The position numbers and the translations under genes were made by a program. The notes under the pieces are model-generated. The model had not been told where the DNA came from, ran no database searches, and saw only the letters and a list, made by a program, of their open reading frames with translations. From Fragilaria radians (lineage: Eukaryota > Bacillariophyta > Fragilariophyceae > Fragilariales > Fragilariaceae), in assembly GCA_900642245.1 (NCBI GenBank), contig CAAAJI010000002.1, forward strand, positions 958,955-975,522: a stretch of 16,568 bases of DNA, given 5' to 3'. Shown here in pieces: positions 1 through 9,400 of the stretch. Positions within the stretch are counted from its first letter, which is position 1. Each line of letters starts with the position of its first letter.

Positions 1-1779
1 TATATTGGAACGAACTAGTGAAACCTACGATGTCTTAGAACTGAACAATGAGGACTCATTCTTGTCGTTCTCTACGAAAGCGTATAGGTACGATGCCAGA
101 CACGAGAATGGAGAAAAAACCCTCCCCCCTTCCCTTCTCCTGCAATATGAGAGGTAAAATAAAGAAATTGATTATGTGACCATAAATGGAGAACTATCTG
201 CTAAGGGTTTTACAAAGTAGGTAAAGATTGCTAAATGGGAAAGAAATTCCTTATATGAAGGCCAGAAAGTTTAAAATGGCAAACAAGCCAATCCATAGAT
301 ATTTTTTTCTATTTTTAAATGATTTCAATGAATACTTCCGATTGCTGAGATGATCAAAAACCATCAAGATAAGAGTTCAGATGAAATATATCAGCCATGT
401 CCAAGATGAGAATCAAGAAGTAGAAGATTATCCTGCCTTTGCGAACAATTTGATTTAGGATAGCATCACGACATTATAGTGAGACGCCTTCTGTGAACTC
501 TCGACCAAGCATAATTTTCTGGAAGACATATTTGAGAGACACAAATTTCGGGATATCATTGATTTCACATACAATGCATCAGCTCTCACGTAAAAGCTCG
601 CTCCAAGTGCATTAGACAAATTCTGTCTTAGCAGCAAGTTTATCTCGAAGAACACAGAAGCCAGGTTCACCAATACTCCTTGGTACTGAGGATGGCATAG
701 CAAAACAAATAGCAAAATATGACAACACATGTTTCGAGCATGCAATCACAAACCGTTTGGCACACTTATCTCACTATAGTAAAGAAATTTTACAGAATTT
801 TAAATACCAGGAGATAAATCATGAGAATACAAAATGACGTTTTGGATGATTATTTGATCTTACTGTTCTTTTACGAACAAATACCTTGAGGCATAGAGTC
901 TTCCAAAAGGTCTAAGAAATTCTTCCTTAATTACCAATGACATTAATTATGTTCTAACGTTAACATGCCATCATCATCCAAAAGGAACATCTCTTCTTTA
1001 CATGAAGAAGGAATAAACTGCTCAACTAGCTCTGCATCTTCATTTTATCCTCATCCTTCTTAAGTTCAAAGGTGAAAAGACTTAATCAGACAGATAAAGA
1101 CTTTCATCACTGCTGCTTGGAAATCGGAATCACGAATGTCTTTCCTTGAAAATAAGCTATTGACACCATGGAAATCAAGCTTTTACAATTGAATCATGTT
1201 TTTCATGCTATATTGATTCATGTTAAAGATAAAGTCCCTGTCACATCAATTAACTCCATTACACAGAGTAGATTTTCGGTACCAAGAGATAAATCAGGAG
1301 ACCCCCAAGTGACAGTTTGAGTGTCAATTTGCTCTTTCTGTTTTAACTGCCTCATTACTCTTAATGACTGCCGGTCTTTATTTTTTAGGATTTGCATTGC
1401 TTCCAGCAAGGTATGAGGAACGTGATGTCAAAAATATCTTGGGAATCTTGGAATATCTAGATGAGTATGGTTTCTTAGAGAAACATTCAGTAGTATTTCT
1501 ATTTTGCCTTGCTGACTAACTTGGCTTGGGCTCAGATACATTTGAGTCAATGATCATCTCTTTACTTGTTAGTGTACTCATGATAAAAGGATTGCATTTA
1601 AATGAACTGAAAGATGTCTTTCTCAAAGTAGATTCGGATTAGCTTAAGTTAAAGAAGTAAATGTCAAAGGGTTTGTGGTAGTATCTTGTTTTACCAGATT
1701 AAGATTTGACAATTCAAAAAGACATTTTTTAAATATCCCGAAAGCACTGCTGAATATGAAAATTGGCAGAATGCAATTG

Positions 1780-1953
1780 CAAGCTGCAAAACCTCTAGTA
1801 CAGCTGCTGATTATACTTGAAGATGGTAAAAGATAGTTACAGCCTGTAAAGCCTAAAGTACAGCTGTCAATTTGATATGAAAGGGGACAATGGCAACCTG
1901 TGAAGCCTGAGGTAAAGTTGACAATAGAACTTGAACAGCTTGAGTTTCCATAG
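1780..1953. repeat. Three-copy 60/54-nt tandem repeat, codon-phase preserving
   Basis: Three units can be aligned by eye, beginning at 1780, 1840 and 1894, so the periods are 60 and 54 nt, both multiples of three. Units 2 and 3 match at roughly 70% over about 40 bases. The shared core is a CA(A/G)CCTGT.AAGCCT block followed by a GTA(C/A)AG(C/T)TG block. On the plus strand the core reads LQPVKPKVQLSI and WQPVKPEVKLTIEL, but stop codons fall between units. The minus strand reads a hydrophobic Leu/Val/Ala repeat that is also interrupted. Phase-preserving periods suggest a former repeat-containing protein, but I cannot assign a family or the coding strand. Confidence 0.6.
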
Positions 1954-3303
1954 ATGCTTTCAACAAAAGGGGGGAAAGTTGAGAAGGTGTTGAAAAGGGT
2001 GACAAGAAAAGCTCAAGCACAGACAGTGTGCACTTTGGGCCCTTGGTGAGAGTAATCTATAGCGGTCCAGCTCAATAAGCTTTTTACACGGGATAGGGTG
2101 AAGCCCCATCCCTGTGACTGTCCAGCAAAGATACCTTACCTGTAATTCCAATGCCAGCTGCTCTTCTCGTGTTTTTTCTGGTGTTATAGTAAATACGGTT
2201 GACAGGAGAATATCATATAATGAGGAGACTAAGTTGCAAACTCATGATTGAGCAAGGCCAGTATTGCTCTTTGCGAGATTGAGATTTTAAAAAATATGTC
2301 ATATATTAAGGAAATTATGAAAAACTACTCTAGCTTTCTAATCGTAATAGATTGGAGTCTTGACTGAATCTCTTTGACAGCTCTTTATTTGGAACTAACT
2401 GCTTTCATTATTAAAACGTTCGTGAAGCACATGTGATTGAAAATCGTCTAGACCTCTGATTCGTAAAAGCTAAAATTTGCGAACGAAAAAAAACTGGAAA
2501 CATTATCATTTTTAGTTGCTGCTGTTTTAGATGTGCTAGTATATCTGATATCTTTATCATCTACATTAGCATGTACTAGAAACACTGGGCATCTCCAAAT
2601 GTTGGTACAAAAAAAACATCTATTGAATTGATCTCTTTTCTTGATTAATTCAATGTGCTTATCTATAATCTCAAAGTATTCTCTTCAAGGATTACAGAAT
2701 AAAGTAAAAATATTGCTTCTAATGTTAATAACCCTGATGTGGCAATCATTTACAAATATATGCGAGTAGAACTTTTCAGTAGACCCCATTGAAAAATACT
2801 GATGTGAAATAGCCGAAATACTACAATTATAAATTACAATTATTACAAAGAGGACTATACAACCAGCATAATCAATTGTCAATGATCTCACTAAGAGGCT
2901 CACACGGAACTTGGGAAATCCAGGATTGTTTTTATTTTTTATCCTCTTGCTGCTGCTATATTCTTCAATTTCTCTTTTCAACTTTTGTGATGTATACTGA
3001 GCCAATTAGAGGTACTGGCTGTTGATGATTGACAATGTTCTTCTGTTGTTAGGAGTAATACTTTTGCAAATTTAGATACTATTTGATGTCTTTCCTTAGA
3101 GTTTTCATTGCTATTCATTGATTCAATTAGCTTAGCTTCGTGTATACAATATATCTACAACTTCTGACGCTAACGAACTTTCAATTACATCGTATGATTT
3201 TATGCTTTGTTTGCTTCGTGTGCTTGATACCCAATTTTGCGATTGAAAAGCAAGTTTTCTTGGAGGAAAAGTTTCCATAGTATTTTTTGTCGCTTTTGGA
3301 ATA

Positions 3304-3537
3304 TGTTGCAAGTCGAATTTCCTTCAGTTTGACTTATCATACATTGAGTATGGTCCGAAACGCGATTTTTGGGATACCAAGTTTCTTATTTCGCCATTTG
3401 TATGCCTGAGAGATAGATCGTGTTGCAAATCGAATTTTCTTCAGTTTGATTTGTAATGCATTGAGTATGGTGTGAAGCGTGATTGTTGGGATGCCCTGTT
3501 TCGTATTTCACCTAGTTTATGATTAGAGATCAGTTGA
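3304..3537. repeat. Diverged direct tandem duplication, 117-bp unit
   Basis: Copy A (3304-3420) is followed immediately by copy B (3421-3537). Both start TGTTGCAA.TCGAATTT and share CATTGAGTATGGT and TTGGGAT further in. Over the first 92 positions I count about 16 mismatches, mostly transitions, giving roughly 83% identity. The last 25 bases are more diverged. No gaps are needed in the aligned core. Neither strand gives a continuous reading frame through both copies, so this looks like an old non-coding duplication or a fragment of a dispersed repeat. Confidence 0.75.
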
Positions 3538-4073
3538 AGGTTGCATGAATTACCTGGACTTATTAGTATGTGTATTGTGTCTTCCTCAATATGGTTGTAT
3601 TGTTTGAATACAGAAATGGATAATGTCAGTTTGACAACTATAATTTTGAAAACTCCACAATTAGTTTTGTTGTAGATTGATTCCCATAGTCTGGATTCAG
3701 AGTAATGTTGTGCTAAAATATTTGTTTTCATTGCACTTTATTTGAATTTGTCGTTGTTTTGTCGCTGATGGCCTTCTCTGCTTGTCATGGTTTGAGATAT
3801 TAACTAAAAAGATAATGCTTTATTTAAATATTTTGTATTGAAATGATCAATATTCAGTCTATCATCATTAGATTAGACTAGGAGATGTATTTGAGTACCA
3901 GTATTGGCAACTTATAATACCGTAACTTCAAGTAAGAATAAGAATCAAGATATATCTACGCATATAGACATGGGTTGTGAAGAGAACAATAGCTTTAAGA
4001 CGTAAAAATGATACTAAGGATAAATCATTATCTTAAAGCTCAATAAGATTTGCATAAGGTTTTTTGCCGCGAA

Positions 4074-4134
4074 TGACGTGGACACATAGTTCCAAACGAA
4101 CAGGTGACGTGACCCTCTTATGAAGAGGCAACGT
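4074..4134. promoter_or_regulatory. Cluster of ACGT/TGACGT motifs with a short hairpin
   Basis: Two TGACGT(G) elements (4074-4080 and 4105-4111) and a third ACGTGG core (4131-4136) lie within about 60 bases. They sit in a locally GC-richer patch of otherwise AT-rich DNA. TGACGT is the half-site class bound by bZIP factors of the CREB/ATF and TGA type. A perfect 6-bp inverted repeat with a 3-base loop (4114-4128, CCTCTT ATG AAGAGG) lies between the second and third motifs. No supported gene begins close by, so a promoter role is only a possibility. Confidence 0.2.
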
Positions 4135-4497
4135 GGCCGGTTATGAAGAAAATCAATTCACGATCAATTTAGCAATAATTCAAAGATCAATCATAATTTC
4201 CTCTTGTACAACTCAGCATAGAGAACTGCTAAGGTACCTGCAAATTCTGGGGTTGGGCAACGTCTGTGATCGGCACTCATGCCCTTTGGCATTGGAAAAT
4301 TCTCCACCTTGTGGAAGATGATGTTATATTTATCTAAGACTATCTGAGTCTTGCCTTTCAAATGATATTTTGATCGGTTGAAAGTGTTGTAGTGTGTGAA
4401 TTCATGTTTGAATTTAACAATAAAATGATCAATTATATTGTATTTATTTTCTCTCATTGCAATGAAGGCAAGGGTTGAATTTTTGGTCCGTATGTAA

Positions 4498-5515
4498 TTT
4501 TGCAAAATCGACTACAGATTGCCTTTTCCTGAAGATATGGAAAATACAGTTCAGGAATTAAGTGATGATGCTAAGATGATTTTAGCAACCAAAAAGCGTT
4601 TTGTGTTCCTTACCGTACATAAATCGCCAAGTTCATTCTCAAGAGAAATTATTAAGGAAATGGGGAAAAACGAACTTCCCACCAAGGTTCAAACCAAAAT
4701 TGTCAGCTGAGCTAGAAATAATTTTATAGAATTGAACCGTGGAGATACAAAAAGAAGCAATTGCGTAGTCACTTGTGATTCAATTCTTGTCAAGGGTAGC
4801 CAGATTCGATAGAAGTTTATGGGGACTTGCGTTCAATTCATAGGAGAATTCACTGTGTTATGGGATGATACCGTGGTTTGAAGTGGCCCACAAAAGAGAT
4901 AATCAAAAGATTTCTCCTTTGAAATTACAAAAGCACATACTAGAGTAACACATGACAGCAGATGCGCTGTTTAATCTGTTTGAAACTAAATTTTCCAGAA
5001 GTTGAACTCCAACAAAGTTTCATTTTCTGTTGCTCTCCGCCAGATTCTTTGAAGGCACCAATGTGACGTTGAGGTCAAGTCATAGCATAAGGCTTTTTTA
5101 TCATGCAATTAATTTTATGAATTGCATATTTTGCATTCACAAATAATATTCTGAGAAAGCCAATTTCATGATCATTGTTGCACATTTATTACCGGAAATT
5201 GAAAGATACGTTATTCTTTACAAAATGAATTGTTTTGTTGTGATCTTACAGCGATCAAATCTTCGTAACAGCCAGAGCCAATTTCTTACTTCAAATAAAA
5301 ATGAAAGCATCTATATCCTTAATGATTAAGCAATCTATGATGGGATCGCTTCTAATGCGGATTGCGTTGAACTTTCACTTTTCATTGAATTCTTGAAGCC
5401 ACAATTCAACGACGTGTTCGAAAATGTTGAATACTCCGAGTTCTTGGGAGGTATTTTGGTGCATTTGCATTTAGCATTTTCTCTTAACTTTTGGATGATC
5501 CAAGAATTAAAGTAA
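4498..5515 (+). pseudogene. Possible decayed protein-coding gene, family not recognised
   Basis: Several plus-strand open stretches in succession have protein-like composition but are separated by stops and frame changes. The first runs 4498-4710 and includes PFPEDMENTVQELSDDAKM. A second in the 4750-4880 region includes FMGTCVQFIGEFTVLWDD. A third lies at 5252-5515, directly after a good acceptor-like sequence (pyrimidine-rich, ending TTACAG at 5251), with one in-frame stop at 5327-5329; it includes FLKPQFNDVFENVEYSEFLG. No ATG-initiated frame covers these pieces and I recognise no domain. Open runs of 50-70 codons are expected by chance in AT-rich DNA, so this call is weak. Confidence 0.2.
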
Positions 5516-5564
5516 CGTTAGAATTGAGTTTTCAGCTCGGAGTCGCAGAGGATCCGAACAACGC

Positions 5565-6248
5565 ATGTATGTGGCAAACTTTTCAGACCTACAATCCACG
5601 CTTCGCTTACATCTCCACTCGTCGTCTCGAAAATCAAGAACGGATAGAGCTATGGCAACAGAGAACTCACAGTTTCAACACAACAATTTGTTGCATATGA
5701 CGAACACGTCTGAATTGGAGCAGCAAAGGACTAGAATACGATCTAATTTTTTTAATAAGCTTGGAATTGACGACAAGAAGGGTGATTCAAAGTCGATCAA
5801 TGCTCCTCTCCCTTCTAGAGGATCACTTCTGGGGAATGTTCAGATTACTCAAGAGCCTCTAAAATTTGATGAAGTGAAGGAGCAGCCAAAGAGTCCTTGG
5901 GCTCATATTTTTGGAAGTGCATCAGCCTCGACCACACCCTTATCGACGTCGCCTAGTTGTTCGTCTTTATGCTCAAGTTCCACAGGAAAGCGCGAGGTCA
6001 GAATCACGTTTCATTCCGAAGTTATGGTTGTTCCGATTCCGAAGCGAGAGGAATACTCGAAAAGAGTCAGGGATCGGTTGTGGTCCAATCCAGAAGAATT
6101 ACAGATGAATGCACAGCGTAATTCAATGGAATTTGCAGCTGAAGGATGGGATTGGAGGACAGCCCTTGAAGATGAAAACATGTACCGTGATGCTCTCACT
6201 GGAGAACTTATCCATCCGATACACTGTATGCATTTAGAGGAAAGCTAA
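5565..6248 (+). CDS. Ser-rich protein with conserved C-terminal block and RVxF-like PP1 docking motif
   Basis: The ORF encodes 227 residues from the ATG at 5565. A second in-frame ATG at 5652 (context AGCTATGGCA) gives 198 residues and may be the true start, because residues 1-29 resemble translated 5' UTR. The middle is low-complexity, with a Ser/Thr-rich stretch at about 118-140. The C-terminus, residues 142-220, is compact and rich in conserved-looking positions: KREVRITF, then VVPIPKREEYSKRVRDRLW, then EFAAEGWDWR and GELIHPIH. I recall this block (V.F, IP.R..YS.R, LW, EF..E.WDWR, GE.IHP.H) from uncharacterised diatom proteins; this is memory, not a search. RITF (146-149) fits the RVxF protein phosphatase 1 docking consensus. 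There is no signal peptide or membrane segment. Its stop is 208 bases from the convergent helicase gene. The biochemical function is unknown. Confidence 0.75.
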   Translation: MYVANFSDLQSTLRLHLHSSSRKSRTDRAMATENSQFQHNNLLHMTNTSELEQQRTRIRSNFFNKLGIDDKKGDSKSINAPLPSRGSLLGNVQITQEPLKFDEVKEQPKSPWAHIFGSASASTTPLSTSPSCSSLCSSSTGKREVRITFHSEVMVVPIPKREEYSKRVRDRLWSNPEELQMNAQRNSMEFAAEGWDWRTALEDENMYRDALTGELIHPIHCMHLEES

Positions 6249-6276
6249 GCTTTATCAAAACTTCTCATTGCTGCTG

Positions 6277-6282
6277 AATAAA
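6277..6282 (+). terminator. AATAAA polyadenylation hexamer
   Basis: An exact AATAAA begins 29 bases after the stop of the small Ser-rich protein gene, inside the 208-base gap before the convergent helicase gene. The position suits a short 3' UTR. AATAAA is common in AT-rich DNA, so this is suggestive only. I found no exact hexamer for the helicase gene in the same gap on the opposite strand. Confidence 0.35.
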
Positions 6283-6456
6283 TTCGATTCACAATGGAAA
6301 ATTAGAATAGATAGTAATTATTTCAATAGAGTTCACAAATATTTTCTAGAAATATATATAAGTTACAATGTTAGAGATTTTTTGTAAAAGCCATTAAATT
6401 ATAGCGATCTAGCTAGAAAAAAGTATTACAGCTGCTACAAGAGATTCAAGATATAG

Positions 6457-9400
6457 TTAGCCCAGTCCATCAGTAACCAACAAACTTCGAACCAGCCTCA
6501 TCGCCGCGGTAGATGTTACATCGAAACTTGGATCTTGAATTTTTTGATTCATAAGCTCATCAATCATTTTACGAAGTCCTCCTACCAATGCACCTATTCG
6601 GGCATTGGCGGCGAGTCTTATTCTACCAGCAACAATAATCTTTCCATCAACAGCTTGAATTTCAAGATTTCCACCAAATAGAAGCAATGCATATGCACTA
6701 CACTCAGTTGCATCGCGCAAAAATGCTTTTGATGTACGAACTAGCTCATAATAAACTAGCCATGGACAATTGAAATTACCTGTAGAAAAGTTGGCAGAAC
6801 AAGGATGTATGAATACTCTCTCCTCAGGAAACTTTCGGTGATTTTCAAATGAATGCGATTCTAATCCCTCTTCATTTACGGTAAGTTGATTTGAAGGCTG
6901 TGATGATGCAATAAAAAAAGAAAGGCTTTTTGCCTCGGTATCAAGCTCTTTTGCTCCCCCAATAGTCTCAGCATATTTAGTGCTTGGTCGATGAACGCGA
7001 ACAATGTGACTGGGAGCCAGTGATGCAACCACGCAAGTCCGAACGATTCGCCAAGTCTGATTATTACATTCCGATTCCATTGTTGACTCATATCCAGCTG
7101 CTGTCAATGAAGTGTCAAGTTGACCAAGCATTTGCTTCATGTCCTGCAGAAAATGAATATTGAGTCCCATCTCATCACAATACCTTCGACGTTTTAGACC
7201 AACTGCATCTTCCCATAGCATGTATGCTGCTGCGATCATGGCATAATCTGAATTTCCCACGGTGTGGAAAAGCTCTCTCCTTGACTTGTGTATACTTTCC
7301 GTTACGACGTCATGGGATAATGTAGCTATGTCCTGTCGAAAATGATCTATTTTCCGAAACGGACTGGCTCTAAGGCTCATAGATGCAGCTATTGCAAGCG
7401 ATGCTTTACGACACCCAAGAATGGAACCCATTATCATTATCTTTCCAACCAGCGGGGGTGCGGGAATACAAGACAGGTGAGTTCCGAGAGGCGTAAGAAG
7501 TATGCTTCCGTTCCCTTGATGCGTTGAGACAGCACCGATTTCCTTTAGGCTGTGGATTGCAGAGTCCACAGAGGCTTTGCTTGGAGGATCAAGTAAAGTT
7601 TTCAAGAAGCGATTTGATCCATTTTCAAGGCCCATATATAGAAGCGATAAAAGGGATTGATCTAACGCGCATCTGTGAATTTCGGGAACTCCATGCTCGT
7701 CTAATGATTCATATGTCTCACGCGAGATGAGTTTGTAGCAACTTCCAGCTTTGACTCTACCAGCTCTACCACAACGCTGCTTAATACTAGCCTTCGAGGC
7801 AAATCTCTCCAATAAGAGAGGCATGCGATTCTCAGGATCGTACGAACTCTGCTTCTCCCGACACGAATCAACAACGTAGGTACAGTCAGGAATAGTGATT
7901 GATGTCTCAGCGATATTGGTTGCAAGAATAACTTTGGTGCGACTTGGAGATGCCACGATAAACACTTTTTTCTGATCTCGTGGATGAAGACCACCATGAA
8001 GAGGAAGTATATCAACTTTCATGCCTCTTGTAATTATTTCAATAGCTTTCATGGCATGGTTGATTTCAGGAGCTCCTGGTAAGAACACAAGAATCGATCC
8101 ATCGTCCGTCTTCACCTGAATGAGATATTTCACCAGGATGCCAATCATATCGTAGTCTATATTGCTTTCGTCCACTCGCTTCACAAGCTCTTCAATAGGA
8201 TATGCACTTGCTCTTGAGCCTGTTGAAGATGAAACGATTGTGCTTTCAGTTGAAGGCTCGCTTTGCAAGGTGTCGTTATCTTGATGTTCGCCTTCCTCTT
8301 CTTCGCTATCCGACTTTTCAGAATCTGCCCATGGGGAAAGTTTCCGTGGATAATTTTTAGCTCTATTTGAGAAATACTTCTTCTTCTTGCCCTTTTTGGG
8401 AGGGATGTACCCTGTCAACATGAGCACATCCTCCAGCATGAAATCTGAAACGGGAAATGTCCTTCCAGGAATATGCAAACGCGGAGTATTGGGATTCCAG
8501 TAAGCTGCAAAGCGATCCGCATCCAACGTCGCTGACATTAGTACTACATTAAGATGAGAATTCTGAATAAGCTTTTCTTTCAATATCCCCAGGAGGATGT
8601 CTGTGTCAAGCTGTCTTTCGTGAACCTCGTCGACAACGATATGTGTGATTGACTGTAAAGCTCCCTCTCTTTGGAGCTGGCGAAGCAAGATACCAGTTGT
8701 GCAAAAAAGAAGTCGAGTACTCTCCGATATAGCGACGTCACCACGAACAGCATACCCAACAGACCCCAATCCTGGCTGTTTTTCTCCTCGTTCATTCGCA
8801 ACCCGACTAGCGACACCAGTGGCAGCAAGTCTTCGCGGCTGCGCAACAACAATCTTTGCTTCCCCAGGTAAGTTCTCCAAAATGTATTGGGGTATCTGTG
8901 TTGTCTAGGTGGGGAGAGGAAGAATTAGAATTAGACAAAGAAAGTGGAGATTGTGAACATTCCGTACCTTTCCACAACCAGTATCACCAGTAACAAGTAT
9001 AACCCTCCCAGTCTTGTGGCTCCTCTGCATGGCAAGAAGAAAGTCTTTTTTTGCTTTTGCAGCAGGCAGATGCTCTCTCTGTCGACGAATGTTGTCGTCG
9101 ATTTTTGGAGAAGATGTCACTTTCGGAGTTTTATTCGGAGGCACAGTCCAAAACGATTCCTGGGGACGACGAGCACAAGCTTTTTTGACTGGAATCAGAT
9201 TATTTGAGAGAGTTGATTCTTGCTTAAACATCTGTGGACTTCTCGATTGTATAGTAAGTGCCATTTGTTTAAGTTTACCAAGTGCAGCATCTTGCAAAAG
9301 ATGCTGTAGGTGGCCAAACAATTCAAATATCATGGGTTCTGACAAAGGCAAGTCACTCATGAATTGAATCAGCTTTACATGAAGGACCACGCCGTAAGGA

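Larger units (their letters stand above)
1..5564. other. AT-rich gene-poor flank with repeats and possible gene relics
   Basis: This stretch has no ORF with an ATG start, convincing length and a recognisable domain. The open frames present are mostly under 105 codons, several begin at TTG or GTG directly after a stop, and none resembles a family I know. It holds two diverged tandem repeats, a patch of ACGT motifs near 4100, and broken open stretches that read like protein (around 943-1417 on the minus strand and 4498-5515 on the plus strand). I see no terminal repeats, reverse transcriptase or transposase motifs, and no tRNA-like A and B boxes. The most economical reading is intergenic DNA containing decayed coding or mobile sequence. 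Confidence 0.5.

Noticed and set aside
455..745. A 96-residue minus-strand ORF, considered as a retroelement fragment
   Set aside because: I found no reverse transcriptase, integrase or gag motif, and the Cys/Leu-rich composition looks like chance translation.
4191..4505. A 104-residue minus-strand ORF
   Set aside because: It starts at TTG, the first ATG is 16 codons in, the composition is only partly protein-like, and I recognise no domain. It is possible but not supportable as a gene.
5491..5700. A 69-residue ORF overlapping the start of the Ser-rich protein gene
   Set aside because: It overlaps the conserved gene in another frame, has no recognisable features and probably represents 5' UTR sequence.
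6457..8880. A separate 807-residue helicase gene starting at 8880
   Set aside because: The apparent start is a TTG inside exon 2, and it would lack the Walker A motif. It is the 3' exon of the same gene.
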